A stretch of 64,000 bases of DNA from CAVQBL01 sp963710715 (GCA_963710715.1 CAVQBL010000014.1:1-64000), one strand, 5' to 3'. Counted from the first letter of the stretch, positions 34,949 to 44,286 are shown. The notes: generated from the sequence alone by a model not told the origin. Made by a program: numbers and translations.

Positions 34949-35021
34949 GGGCCGTTAGCTCAGTTGGTAGAGCAGTTGACTCTTAATCAATAGGTCGTTG
35001 GTTCGATCCCAACACGGCCCA
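34949..35021 (+). tRNA. tRNA-Lys (CTT)
   Basis: GGGCCGT/ACGGCCC acceptor, anticodon CTT in gactcttaatc, T-loop gttcgatcc. The 3' end continues with CTA, so CCA is not encoded. It is the last of four tRNAs and adjoins the accessory island. Confidence 0.93.
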
Positions 35022-35078
35022 CTAAATTTGATATTATATTCAATATCTTAATTCCACTTTTAAAATATTAATATTTGA

Positions 35079-35396
35079 AAAGTATTAGAGAGAGGAGTTG
35101 AAAGATTAGAAGAAAAAGAGCCTAAAACAACAACTGATCAGAAGTCGCTCCATGAAAAAAAATTAGAGCTACTAGCACTAGATCGTTTAGCAAGCTCTAT
35201 AAATGAGATACAAGGCGATCTCTCACAAATACAACTCAAAGATTGTGTAGATAAAGCAAGAAACATACTTAAATCTAGCAAAGGCATCGAAAGATTTTTT
35301 CAGGATAAAAGCATGCTAGAAGAGCTTTTTGATAGAATCAGTCTTCTTAATCCAACAGAACAAAAGCATACTCCTACCAAAAAAGACAAATTCTAA
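35079..35396 (+). pseudogene. start-less helical coding remnant
   Basis: The frame is open from 35079 to the TAA at 35394 but has no ATG, GTG or TTG near the beginning. It reads highly charged helix-forming sequence (RLEEKEPKTTTDQKSLHEKK, LELLALDRLASSINEIQGDL). It looks like the C-terminal end of a coiled-coil protein whose front is missing. It lies between tRNA-Lys and the island. Confidence 0.35.
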
Positions 35397-35883
35397 ATAG
35401 AAGTGCAACAGTCTAAAAATGCGGGCTATCTTTATTACGCGAATAGGCAATAGCAGAAGGCCATTTCAGCGTTTTCACCCGGTGATCACCCCGGTTCTCT
35501 TAATTTGTCAGTCAATAAGCGGCTGAAATTTGAAAGTTTTTTATATTTGGCTGACGCCAGTCACTACGTATGCTGCGCATCGGTAGTGACTGGCGGCTAT
35601 GCCGTTTTGAGAGCGTATTGAGCGGAAATAGCCCTGTGGGTTTGATGGGTGGGCGCCCTGATGTTCACATTACGATTAATAAAAATCCGCAAGAGTCGCT
35701 ATGACCTTTTCTTGGGGTAAGACGGGTAACAAAATCAAAAACATAAATAAAAACAATACATGATTCCTATAAGTGTGTTACCCCTTGCAAAATAAGCAGG
35801 GGTAACAATTTGACTACACACAACGTTGTTTAATTTTGCCTTTCATGATTTGTTACCCCTGTTACCTGTGTTACCCCGAATTT
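35397..35883. other. island intergenic region with a 13-bp perfect inverted repeat
   Basis: About 490 bases without a convincing gene. At 35555-35595 cgccagtcactac and gtagtgactggcg form a perfect 13-bp stem with a 15-base loop. A 44-codon frame (ATG 35570 to TGA 35704: MLRIGSDWRLCRFESVLSGN...) runs through it, and another frame reads YVCCASVVTGGYAV. Together these resemble the leader/ash-Icd region of P4-like elements as I remember it. Weak assignment; no operator or RNA can be proven. Confidence 0.4.
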
Positions 35884-37150
35884 TTAAACAAGTTCATCGG
35901 ATGGCTCTGTCTTTATAAAGTGATAGCACTTTTTAAGCTCAAGCCCTGCTAAACGATGAGGTGTTTGCGCCTTGCCTTCACTGCTTGCCTTAATCATTCC
36001 CGCTTTCATTAAGACGCGCGCTGCAAATTTTGGGTCAAAGCCAGCACAAAGTTCACGCCGGAACATTTCAGGTAAAACAAAATATTCTATTTCACCCAAG
36101 CTATTTGCGCGCTTGAACCCTACGCGGTTAATAATTTTGACATCAGGGGTATTTTTCATGTCTTCAAAGCGACTTGCACCATGTGCTTCAAAGAATGCTT
36201 GGACTTGTTTCAATATTGCAGTATGTTCTTGATTGCCAATGTTGCCACGATGGTCTAACCATACTTTAAAACATCGAACAACTGCATTTAATGCCTCATC
36301 TATTTCCCAACCTGTCACACCATAAAGAGTTGCTAATTCACCTGCTGTAGCAATAAGTGCAAAACGCTCGCAAACTCGGCGTACTTGACCGCTAGTATTG
36401 GCAGGTAAATTTTTATCGATAAATTGTTTACACTGTTGTCGAATGAGGGCAGAAATAATCTTGAGATTTTTGGATTGGGTCATTGTTTCAAGAAAAGTGA
36501 TAGCGGGCGCTCCATAGTAAAGCGATGTTGCGTCACTCAGTGCTTTGCTCAGCTCCGCGCCTGACTCAAAGCCATTCAATGTTTCAAATATACCATGGCC
36601 TGAGCCCGTGTCTGTTGGTATATCAACAAGTCGGACTTCTTGGCCGGCTTTTGCTTTTTTACCTGCCTCACTCATGTATTGAGCAAGCCCAACATCACCC
36701 GCTGAAAGAAAAAGTAACCGCCATTCATAAGACGGTCGTATCGCGCCTGTTTTAGCAGCGCGCGTTTTGCCGCTGCCATTGCAAGCATGTAAGCAATCTC
36801 ACCTGCTTCTTTAGGGTCAACTTGTGCTAATTCATCCAAAATCGCAGCATGGCCAATGCTTCGATACCATTTGTGGTTGCCCGCCAACGGTGCAAATAAT
36901 CAGGTGCTCCATAAACAGAAGCAGCAATACGTAATGCGGTTGTTTTACCTATACTAGACTCACCTACAAAATGTAATCCTCCCGACTCCATCCCAGCGTG
37001 GTGAAGCAACATAGCAGCAAAAGCACTTGAGACAGCAAGAATTAGTCGCGAATTGCCAACGCAATGTTTTGCAACATGTATTTGCCACTCGATCAATGTG
37101 CCTTGAGTGCGATATAAAATGGTACCAGATGGTATCAAAGTGGGTACCAT
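35884..37150 (-). pseudogene. DUF927 (prophage/P4-type helicase-like) gene, broken in several places
   Basis: Three frames together make the C-terminal part of a DUF927 protein. 37150-36860 gives AVSSAFAAMLLHHAGMESGG, the Walker A GESSIGKT and ASVYGAPDYLHRWRATTNGI. 36850-36780 gives AILDELAQVDPKEAGEIAYM. 36675-35884 gives SEAGKKAKAGQEVRLVDIP and a long tail. Between the first two parts several residues are missing (not just one base). Near 36779 one A is missing in 'GCAAATGGCAGC', after which the frame reads NGSGKTRAAKTGAIRPSYEW. The N-terminal half (normally several hundred residues) is absent, and the apparent ATG at 37150 lies in the operator repeats. Truly decayed. Confidence 0.8.
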
Positions 37151-37158
37151 TTGGTACC
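37121..37158. promoter_or_regulatory. two 16-bp palindromes, operator-like
   Basis: ggtaccagatggtatc (37121-37136) and ggtaccatttggtacc (37143-37158) are palindromes with identical left halves. Their centres are 22 bases apart, two helix turns. They lie between the DUF927 remnant and the RHH-like gene, 35 bases before its start. A dimeric repressor such as the RHH protein could bind here. Confidence 0.6.
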
Positions 37159-37193
37159 AATAACCTAACTCATTAATTTTTTACGAGGTTTTT

Positions 37194-37535
37194 ATGCCGC
37201 AAATGCACTTACGCATGACTCATGAAATGAAAAATCAGATTAAAAAAATAGCAGATCAAAAAGGAATAAAACCAAATCAATTTATTCTTTTTTTAATTGA
37301 AAAAACAATTTTCAATGATGTGATTGACAGCGGTGTTACAGAAAATTTTTCAACTGAGAAAAAACTTGCCAAAGCACGAAGTCGCGTTATGTTTAAATCT
37401 GCTTTGGAAACTTTACTGATCTCACGATGTTTATTGATGGTGATAGACAAACAAAGCGGAGTGGAGGAGGTAATTAAAAAGGCCAACGAATTGGTTGCTC
37501 AATATTACGGCGAAGCTAAAGATAATTCAGGGTAG
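37194..37535 (+). CDS. small ribbon-helix-helix-like protein of the island
   Basis: 113 residues behind TTACGAGG. The first 45 residues (MPQMHLRMTHEMKNQIKKIA, then DQKGIKPNQFILFLIEKTI) resemble an Arc/MetJ-type RHH: a beta strand and two helices. The rest is helical (EVIKKANELVAQYYGE). It may regulate the island or act in mobilisation. Two palindromes just upstream are candidate sites. Function not established. Confidence 0.6.
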   Translation: MPQMHLRMTHEMKNQIKKIADQKGIKPNQFILFLIEKTIFNDVIDSGVTENFSTEKKLAKARSRVMFKSALETLLISRCLLMVIDKQSGVEEVIKKANELVAQYYGEAKDNSG

Positions 37536-37579
37536 ATTTTTTGAAATAGTTAAGCTAGCTTACATTAGATGTAATATTT

Positions 37580-37903
37580 TTATTTTCTTTCTTCATATAA
37601 AAGAACTTGTAGTCCTTTTTGCGCAACAATATTCAACAACTTAAGAGTAGGCCCTGTAGGGTGTTTTTCACCTGTTTCCCATTTCTTAACGGTGGATGGA
37701 CTTGCATTGAGGTATTCCGCAAATACAGGCTGGCTTACTTTTTCGCGTAATCGAATACGCTTAATTTCTCTCGGGCTCAATTTGTGAACCGGAGGCAAAC
37801 ACATTGCATCGAACGTGTGCATTGTTTTTAAATCCATTAAACCAATATCAAATAAATCTTTAGCAGATTCATGGACTGTTTTAAGAATTGATTTTCTTTT
37901 CAT
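37580..37903 (-). CDS. HigA/NadS-type antitoxin (XRE)
   Basis: 107 residues. LREKVSQPVFAEYLNASPST followed by VKKWETGEKHPTGPTLKLL is an XRE helix-turn-helix. It overlaps the toxin gene by 23 bases (toxin first, antitoxin second), the HigBA/NadS arrangement. It would neutralise the toxin and repress the pair. Confidence 0.85.
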   Translation of the reverse strand: MKRKSILKTVHESAKDLFDIGLMDLKTMHTFDAMCLPPVHKLSPREIKRIRLREKVSQPVFAEYLNASPSTVKKWETGEKHPTGPTLKLLNIVAQKGLQVLLYEERK

Positions 37904-38267
37904 GTTTCACCTCGATAAATTTGCCGGTTTTGATTGCGTGGCGTATTTGAGTATCATTGTAACTAAAATAAACTTTTGCTAAAGCCTTAAGCGCTTCTTC
38001 CTCTTTTTTTGTTATATTACCTTTTTTATTTTTAGAAAAACCGTAAATAAAAATAGCTTTTTCGTGAACTTTAAATGCAATGATAACGCGAGCTCCGCCA
38101 CTTTTTCCTCTATGACCAATGGCAATACGTTTTTTGTAAATATGGCCGCCCAAGTTAGCTTCATATAATCCTTTGGTCATTTCATCCATTGCATCTACTA
38201 AGGCTGAGTCAGTTATTTTTAGCTCATCTGCCCATTCTGCAAAGAGCCTATTTTTTAAAATAATCAC
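37881..38267 (-). CDS. RelE/HigB-like type II toxin
   Basis: 128 residues. GHIYKKRIAIGHRGKSGGAR, VIIAFKVHEKAIFIYGFSK and NITKKEEEALKALAKVYF match the RelE-superfamily branch (YgjN/HigB-2-like) that pairs with NadS-type antitoxins. Such proteins cut mRNA on the ribosome. Basic residues (GHRGKSGGAR) and the Tyr-Gly-Phe strand are kept, so it may be active. A palindrome lies 26 bases upstream. Confidence 0.85.
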   Translation of the reverse strand: MIILKNRLFAEWADELKITDSALVDAMDEMTKGLYEANLGGHIYKKRIAIGHRGKSGGARVIIAFKVHEKAIFIYGFSKNKKGNITKKEEEALKALAKVYFSYNDTQIRHAIKTGKFIEVKHEKKINS

Positions 38268-38292
38268 TATTTGCTAGCTCCTATAAGTAAGT

Positions 38293-38309
38293 ATACCACG
38301 AAGTGGTAT
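38293..38309. promoter_or_regulatory. palindromic operator candidate of the toxin-antitoxin pair
   Basis: ATACCAC-GAA-GTGGTAT, perfect 7-bp arms, lies 26 bases ahead of the toxin start, where the antitoxin of such a system normally autorepresses. Confidence 0.55.
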
Positions 38310-38343
38310 GTTTTTCAAACTGTTGTTAGCGCTGCTTTAAAAA

Positions 38344-39465
38344 CTAACTTCCTGTATTGACCTGCTCCAACTGATTTGAATTTAACTTTGCCGCGTCGAT
38401 CATGGCCTTTGTTGCTTTTTCCACAGAGGCACGTACAGGATCGAGGTCAAGCCGTGCGTATATGGCTGTTGTTTGAGGTGACTTGTGGTTAAGTGACTTG
38501 CCAATAATACTCAACGAAGCACCAGTGCGTGCTTGCCAACTTCCCAATGTGCGGCGCAAATCATGGATACGCAGATCCGTGATTTTTGCTCGATTGAGAA
38601 TACGTTGCCAACCTTTCTTGGGTTCTATTAAATGGCCGGAGCGTCCTGTGCTTGGAAATACATATGAGTTTATTCTTGTTTCATAACGTTGTCTTAAAAT
38701 AGCTAACGCTTCTTCAGTTAAAGTGACAGTATGTGAAGTTTGATTTTTAGTCTTTGGTATGTGCCATTCAGCTCGAGGAAAATTAATTTCCTCCCAACGC
38801 ATGGCTTGCACGTTAGAACGACGAGCGCCTGTTAGTAGTGATATTAAAAAATAATCGCGCATGGTTTCGTTGGGTTCTTCTGCTACTGCTTTAAAGAAGC
38901 GAGGCAATTCATCAACTTGTAAAAATCGTTCGCGTGATTTTTCTCGAAAACTTTTGATTCCTTGAGCAGGGTTAGGCTTGTCCCATAAACCAAATTCCGT
39001 TGCTTTGCTAAATACAGTACTGATCAATGCTTTTAAGCGATTAGCAGTGGTATGGCCTTTGTTTTTGCCTATTTCATGATGGAGCTTTTGGATTTCTGCC
39101 CGTGCAATAGTAGAAAGCTTGCGTTTCTCCCAAGATGATAAATGGCGCTCATATTGTGCTTCATCATATTTCCAGCTTTCTTTGTTGGGTTTTGCGTGGC
39201 GCTCTAGATACTCTTTGAATAATTCTCCGAAAGTTATTTCAGCTCGTTCAATACGACGTTTGTCATTGGGGTTTTCACCTTTGGCAATAGTGGCATTGAC
39301 TTCTTCAGCTTTACGTCGTGCTTGCTCAATAGAAAGGTCAGGATAGCGGCCAAGCGTAACGCGCTCAGGCTTTCCACTTATCCAGCGGTACACAACAAAT
39401 GATTTAACGCCTGTACTTGTTACACTAATGCCCAGTCCGCTTGCTAACCTTGTAAATAAAACCAC
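38344..39465 (-). CDS. tyrosine recombinase (P4-type integrase), probably 5'-shortened
   Basis: 373 residues. The DUF4102-like arm-binding part is shortened: it begins within TSTGVKSFVVYRWISGKPER instead of the usual 25-30 residues earlier. The catalytic set is present: Arg in TGARRSNVQAM, HDLRRTLGSWQARTG, HKSPQTTAIYARLD with the nucleophile Tyr. P4-type integrases act at tRNA 3' ends; a tRNA cluster ends 3.3 kb away. The AbrB scrap starts right behind its 5' end, so a junction or deletion lies there. Confidence 0.85.
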   Translation of the reverse strand: MVLFTRLASGLGISVTSTGVKSFVVYRWISGKPERVTLGRYPDLSIEQARRKAEEVNATIAKGENPNDKRRIERAEITFGELFKEYLERHAKPNKESWKYDEAQYERHLSSWEKRKLSTIARAEIQKLHHEIGKNKGHTTANRLKALISTVFSKATEFGLWDKPNPAQGIKSFREKSRERFLQVDELPRFFKAVAEEPNETMRDYFLISLLTGARRSNVQAMRWEEINFPRAEWHIPKTKNQTSHTVTLTEEALAILRQRYETRINSYVFPSTGRSGHLIEPKKGWQRILNRAKITDLRIHDLRRTLGSWQARTGASLSIIGKSLNHKSPQTTAIYARLDLDPVRASVEKATKAMIDAAKLNSNQLEQVNTGS

Positions 39466-39482
39466 AAAAATGTCCTCTAAAG

Positions 39483-39800
39483 CAGATCGTTATTCCAGAG
39501 GAAATTAGAAAAGCCTTAAAGTTAACAGAAGGCAATCAATTTGTTGTTTTGGGAGAAAAGGGCGTTATTATACTTAAAATTATAACACCGCCTTCAATGA
39601 AAGATTTCGATCATCTTATTGGCGACGCTCGAAAGCAGGCGAAAAAGGCTGGCCTTAAGAAAGGTGATATTAAAAAAACAATAAAAAAAGTGCGCAGGCA
39701 TCGTGAAAATTATTTTAGATACGAATGTTTTTATTTCAGGCATATTTTGGTCTGGCCCTCCTTATCAGATCCTAAGAGCTTGGCAGTCACGTCAAATTAG
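39483..39800 (+). pseudogene. AbrB-type antitoxin remnant
   Basis: The frame reads QIVIPEEIRKALKLTEGNQF then VVLGEKGVIILK, the swapped-hairpin AbrB/MazE fold. The usual MxxxxTKG start is replaced by unrelated sequence at the integrase border. The start codon is missing; an internal TTG at 39549 is not credible. It continues with KDFDHLIGDARKQAKKAGLK and GDIKKTIKKVRRHRE, the family's tail. Confidence 0.6.
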
Positions 39801-39861
39801 CTTGGCCGTATCTCGGGAAATATTAAACGAATGTATTTTTGATATTTATTCATTAATCTAA
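39703..39861 (+). pseudogene. PIN-domain toxin, truncated
   Basis: GTG 39703 overlaps the antitoxin frame, as in normal pairs. It gives VKIILDTNVFISGIFWSGPP and YQILRAWQSRQISLAVSREI, the first 40 residues of a PIN_3 ribonuclease (about 140 residues when complete) with its first catalytic Asp. Then a stop follows 52 codons in. The toxin is dead. Confidence 0.65.
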
Positions 39862-40124
39862 AATTGTTATAATTATCGTAAATTTTCTTAAATTGCGTTG
39901 CATGTTGGGGTTTGTTCTCTCGCATTACGAAAACTATAATGCCGCCCGCAATTTAGACTAGACACCCTTTCTTGTACAAAATTCCATGCGAATTCCAGTA
40001 ACCTTTAATGACTAAGCAATTGTATTTTACTTATATATTAACTAGCGTAAAATAACGAAAATAAAGTTTATACGAACGAGGAAAAGGAATTAAGCATGTT
40101 GAGTTTCTGCAGGGTAATTTTATA

Positions 40125-41831
40125 ATGTTGCCGCGGCATACCACATCAAAAACCACTGTATCAGCACACTGGAATAACAAGCCAGCCATGAATATTGCTA
40201 TCATCGGCGCTGGCTGTTATGGATGTGAAGGTGCCATTGTTTTAAGTGAAGAACAGCACAGTGTGACTCTATTTGACAAAAAAGATATTTTTTCTCGCAC
40301 GTCATATGAATTTGCTAGGAGACCGAATTTTGGCCCTCACTATCTTTACTCTCAATTTATGAGAGAAAATTGCCATATCGCATACGGAAAGTTTAAAAAA
40401 AAATATCCTACCTTGTTGGTTGAAAATGAGTATTCTATATATGGTTTTGAAACTGGCAAGTTGCCTGATATTACTGCGAACGACTTTAAATCTATTTGTG
40501 CTGAGTTTGGGTTAAAAGAAATTATAGATCCTAAAAAGTGGGGTTATACAAATTTAGAAACAGCTGCAAATATGCTAGAACCCACCATTACTGGAGGCGA
40601 TAAGTCACGTGATGAGTTTAGGTCTCGTTTAGAAAATGCGGGAGTTAAGATTGTTTCTTATTATCGTGTAACAAATATTACAAAAAAAGATGGTAAATTC
40701 TTAATAGAAGGAAAAAGTTGTGACGGTTATCCTGAAGTAAAAATCGAGGAGTGTTTTGATCAAGTCATAAATGCAACTGGTTTTCAATCTTTTCTCCCTT
40801 CTGATCCTCTCCCATTCGATATACAAGTTGTATATAAAGCTCGCATGGCTTTAGAATATAAGGATATGGAAGCTGCTAATCATCCGAAACCTTTTTCATT
40901 CACTGTAATGAACGGAAAGGGTCCTTCTCTACTGCCAAGTAATGAACTTGTAAAAGACGGTAAAGTAAAAGCAAGGCATTACATCATGACCCATGGTGAT
41001 TGGACCTGTTCGGGCGCTTATGATACTGCAAAAATGGCTAACATGAAGTTAGCTGCAATGAAAAATCTCCGTTGTGTTAAAAATATGCAGATATATTGCG
41101 TAAAGGAGATGGATAAGTTTTGGAAAGAGTTTAAAGAAAGGTTTAAATTTGTAAAGGCTATAGGGGTTGTTCACTGCCAAACAAAAACACATGGAGATTT
41201 TCGTGGCGCACTTGTTTATAAAAATTCTGGTGTAACCCATATTATTCCTGGGAAGCTAACTGATATTTGTGATGCGGGAGAAGAAGTACGCAAGTTAATT
41301 CGTGGGGGGGAAGGAGTTGCTTATGACGAACATCATAATCAGTATGTTATTGACGGGGTTCTGCATAGAGCAAGTAAAGCGGGTGAGTTTGAGAAAAAGG
41401 TACAGGAAAGAAGCACTCCTCGTCAGCAGCTCTACCCAAGTAATTTTAATGAAGTAGATTATCATGAGGAAAGGCAGCAGAAAATAAATGGTACTACCGA
41501 GAGTAATGGTAAGATGCGTGATCAGCCAGAAGAAGATGACTCTATTATTGTTACTCATAGGTCAGATCAGCCTTCCACGACTAGGTCACTTAATCCTTCT
41601 GCCTCAAATACTCCCTCATCTATTGTAGAAAAAGCCTCTGATACTAAATCTCCTACGTTACCAGCTACTGAGCGGCCGGCTACTATAAAAGAAGTAAATG
41701 AAAATAACCCGTTGCCGAAGGTCTCAGTGAATGGTATGTTTGCACCTTCCCAAAAGAAGCAAAAAACTCAGCAAGCGGGTTTTTTTGATAATTTACGTAA
41801 AACTTTAGGTTGTATTCGACATGGAAGTTGA
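40125..41831 (+). CDS. FAD-dependent oxidoreductase with a long disordered tail
   Basis: 568 residues; an internal start at 40188 (MNIAIIGAGCYGCEGAIVLS) is possible and closer to the domain. The Rossmann motif GAGCYG and the FAD-binding acidic residue 20 residues later (TLFDKKD) mark a DAO-like flavoenzyme. DQVINATGFQSFLPSDPLP is a typical FAD-site loop. I cannot name the substrate. Residues about 430-568 are Ser/Thr/Pro/Lys-rich and probably unstructured. The stop overlaps the start of the histidine kinase by 11 bases, implying coupled translation. Its base composition fits the neighbourhood. Confidence 0.7.
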   Translation: MLPRHTTSKTTVSAHWNNKPAMNIAIIGAGCYGCEGAIVLSEEQHSVTLFDKKDIFSRTSYEFARRPNFGPHYLYSQFMRENCHIAYGKFKKKYPTLLVENEYSIYGFETGKLPDITANDFKSICAEFGLKEIIDPKKWGYTNLETAANMLEPTITGGDKSRDEFRSRLENAGVKIVSYYRVTNITKKDGKFLIEGKSCDGYPEVKIEECFDQVINATGFQSFLPSDPLPFDIQVVYKARMALEYKDMEAANHPKPFSFTVMNGKGPSLLPSNELVKDGKVKARHYIMTHGDWTCSGAYDTAKMANMKLAAMKNLRCVKNMQIYCVKEMDKFWKEFKERFKFVKAIGVVHCQTKTHGDFRGALVYKNSGVTHIIPGKLTDICDAGEEVRKLIRGGEGVAYDEHHNQYVIDGVLHRASKAGEFEKKVQERSTPRQQLYPSNFNEVDYHEERQQKINGTTESNGKMRDQPEEDDSIIVTHRSDQPSTTRSLNPSASNTPSSIVEKASDTKSPTLPATERPATIKEVNENNPLPKVSVNGMFAPSQKKQKTQQAGFFDNLRKTLGCIRHGS

Positions 41832-43554
41832 AGATCAAAAATATTGGTTGGATCGTGATTTTATTCCAGAACTTTTAAAACAATTGCCTTCCTATGTTTT
41901 TTGGAAAGACACAAATTGCACTTTTTTAGGGTGTAATGATGCTTTTGCACATGCTTCGGGATTTTCTTCTCCGCAAGAAATTATAGGAAAAACTGATTTC
42001 GACTTGTCTACAACAAAAGAAGAAAGTGCGGCTTATCAAACAGATGATGAAGACGTGATGCGCTCCCGAAAGCCAAAGCTTAATATTGAGGAAACTCAAA
42101 CGACTCCCGATGGGCGTCAAATTATTTTATTGACGAATAAAGTGCCTCTTTTAAATAAAAAAGGTGAAGTCATAGGTGTGTTAGGTATTTATTCAGACAT
42201 CACAGAAAGAAAAAGTCTAGAGAAAGCACTTCATCAATCAAAAGAAAATGCGGAAGCTGCGAATCGAGCAAAGACAGAATTCATTCAAAACATGAGTCAT
42301 GATATTCGTACACCATTGGCTGGGGTTATTGGTGCAGCAACTTTGCTGGAAAAAAGTGTCAAAACAAAAGATGAACGAAATATAGCGCGTATGATTCATG
42401 ATTCAGGTCAACGCTTATTGGATCTTTTAAATGGAGTGTTAGATGTTGTTTCTACCGAAAACATTAATGATGCAGATGTACATAAAGAAACATTGGATTT
42501 ATCTGATCGTATACAGGTGTTACATGATTTGATATTACCCATCGTTAAAACAAAAGGAATTCATTTAACATTTGATATTGATTCTACTATCCCACGTTAC
42601 GTTGTTACCGATCGTCTGAAAATAGAACGCATTTTGCTTAACTTATTAGGAAATGCCATTAAATTTACTAACAAAGGTGAGGTAGGATTGTATGTCAAAG
42701 TATTGTCATGTGATAAAGACAAGGTACATTTGGAATTTATTGTAACAGACTCAGGCATAGGCATTCCTAAAGAAATGCTTCATCAAGTATTTGATCGGTT
42801 TTTTCGAATTAATCCTTCTTTCAAAGGAATTCATCAAGGCCATGGAATAGGTCTTTATATTGTCAAAAAATATGTAAACTTACTGGGTGGTGAAGTTCAT
42901 GTCAGTAGTGAAGAGGAAAAAGGTACAACATTTCGTTTTGCACTTCAGATGGGGATTGGCCATGCTAGTGATGCCAGGGCTTTTGTGGCTAATGAATTGA
43001 GTGGTACTGCTACATTAAATCTTGCTGAAGCAAAAATTTCCAAACCTGCTGCAAAAGCAGAAGTTTCGCGTGGAATAAAAGGCGCTCTCAAAGTGCTTTT
43101 TATTGAAGATGATTTTATTGCATCAAAAGTTGGAACGGATATTTTGCATAACGTAGGTTGTACTGTTCATACAGTACACGATGCTGAAACCGCATTGCTC
43201 TTATTCAAGAGGCAGCACTTTGATTTAGTGGTGAGCGATGTGGGGTTACCCGGGATGAGTGGAAATGAATTTGCTGCTTTAATACGTTTTTGGGAAAAAT
43301 TTAATGATAAGCCACCCGTGCCTATTATTGCTTTAACAAGCCATGTGGCTGGACAGGCACGTGATGAATGTTTTCTTGCAGGCATGAATGAAGTTTTGAT
43401 TAAACCACTATCAGAGGAAAAAGCGCAAAATATTTTAGAAGAATTTTGTGAATTATCTACTCAAAAGGTAACGAAAGGTAGCCAAAAAGGCGTTAAAAAA
43501 AGTTCTGGGACGACTAAAAAGATGGCACCACGTCTACTTACAGAGCCACATTAA
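41821..43554 (+). CDS. PAS hybrid histidine kinase
   Basis: 577 residues, no membrane segment. Residues about 10-130 are a PAS domain (YVFWKDTNCTFLGCNDAFAH). HisKA: NMSHDIRTPLAGVIGAATLL with phospho-His. HATPase: LNLLGNAIKFTNKGEV (N box), VTDSGIGIPKEML (G1) and GHGIGLYIVKKYV (G2). A receiver domain follows with LVVSDVGLPGMSGNEFAAL (phospho-Asp) and a conserved Lys in VLIKPLSE. A short Lys/Ser-rich tail ends it. No HPt is attached, so a separate HPt protein is needed for phosphorelay. It is translationally linked to the preceding oxidoreductase. Confidence 0.9.
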   Translation: MEVEDQKYWLDRDFIPELLKQLPSYVFWKDTNCTFLGCNDAFAHASGFSSPQEIIGKTDFDLSTTKEESAAYQTDDEDVMRSRKPKLNIEETQTTPDGRQIILLTNKVPLLNKKGEVIGVLGIYSDITERKSLEKALHQSKENAEAANRAKTEFIQNMSHDIRTPLAGVIGAATLLEKSVKTKDERNIARMIHDSGQRLLDLLNGVLDVVSTENINDADVHKETLDLSDRIQVLHDLILPIVKTKGIHLTFDIDSTIPRYVVTDRLKIERILLNLLGNAIKFTNKGEVGLYVKVLSCDKDKVHLEFIVTDSGIGIPKEMLHQVFDRFFRINPSFKGIHQGHGIGLYIVKKYVNLLGGEVHVSSEEEKGTTFRFALQMGIGHASDARAFVANELSGTATLNLAEAKISKPAAKAEVSRGIKGALKVLFIEDDFIASKVGTDILHNVGCTVHTVHDAETALLLFKRQHFDLVVSDVGLPGMSGNEFAALIRFWEKFNDKPPVPIIALTSHVAGQARDECFLAGMNEVLIKPLSEEKAQNILEEFCELSTQKVTKGSQKGVKKSSGTTKKMAPRLLTEPH

Positions 43555-43713
43555 AGGCACCATTCCGGTAGGCTATTGGATGATGTAGACACTGTGATGC
43601 AGTACGCTTCAGTGGATTTACCGGAGAAAATTGCTTTCAAGTTTTGACATCAAATCAGCTATGCGCCCTGATGGAGCAAATAGAAAATCACCTTTGGTCA
43701 TGTTGCCCCGCTA

Positions 43714-44286
43714 TCACGTTTTATTCCTATATTCTGGCGTTGAGAAAACTTCCACTGTCAACTTTTTTTCCTTATAATCATAATCACTTTGCTCGGATTG
43801 ACTATGGGTATTTAATCCCAAATCGATACCTATTGGAGTATATATAAGAGGATCTTTTACAAACTTACTTCTAATCTGTACTAGAGTTTTATCAGAAATA
43901 TTAGGGTTACCAATAATGCATAGTGATTTATATTTATCTAAATTTTCTTGTAGTAATTTAGCCCCCTTTTCTGTGATACCACAATAAGAAACATCTAAAT
44001 CATCAATACCCGTTTTAATAAGATAAGCAACTCCTTTATCACCTATAGAACATCGTGAAAGATTAACTTTTTTTAAAGTTGAAATAAGTGCCAATATTTT
44101 ACAACCATCATCAGTAATATTGTTATTAGATAAATTAGCTGAATTTACAAATTTACTTCGTTGTAATAACTCCTGCAGCTCAGAAATATCATCATCAAAT
44201 AATCCAAGATTAGACATATCAAGGTGACAATCATCAGGGCTGTTATTTTGAATTTGTTTTTTAACTCTTTCTGGTATGTTTGGCAT
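43714..44286 (-). CDS. leucine-rich-repeat protein
   Basis: 190 residues. The start is natural: GAGGAT sits 5 bases before ATG 44286, and stops lie upstream in frame. RI-like LRRs: LHLDMSNLGLFDDDISEL-type, NLSNNNITDDGCKILALIST, NLSRCSIGDKGVAYLIKTG and DVSYCGITEKGAKLLQENL. LRR proteins without a signal peptide are frequent among Legionella-type secreted effectors, but the sequence does not show secretion here. It overlaps the upstream gene by 142 bases. Confidence 0.65.
   Translation of the reverse strand: MPNIPERVKKQIQNNSPDDCHLDMSNLGLFDDDISELQELLQRSKFVNSANLSNNNITDDGCKILALISTLKKVNLSRCSIGDKGVAYLIKTGIDDLDVSYCGITEKGAKLLQENLDKYKSLCIIGNPNISDKTLVQIRSKFVKDPLIYTPIGIDLGLNTHSQSEQSDYDYKEKKLTVEVFSTPEYRNKT

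Noticed and set aside
34949..39861. Attachment-site duplication of the tRNA-Lys 3' end flanking the island
   Set aside because: I could not find a second copy of gttcgatcccaacacgg within the window.
4377..39960. Shared 'ttttcttaaattg' near 4390 and 39887 as island borders
   Set aside because: Short, AT-rich and not flanked by further identity.
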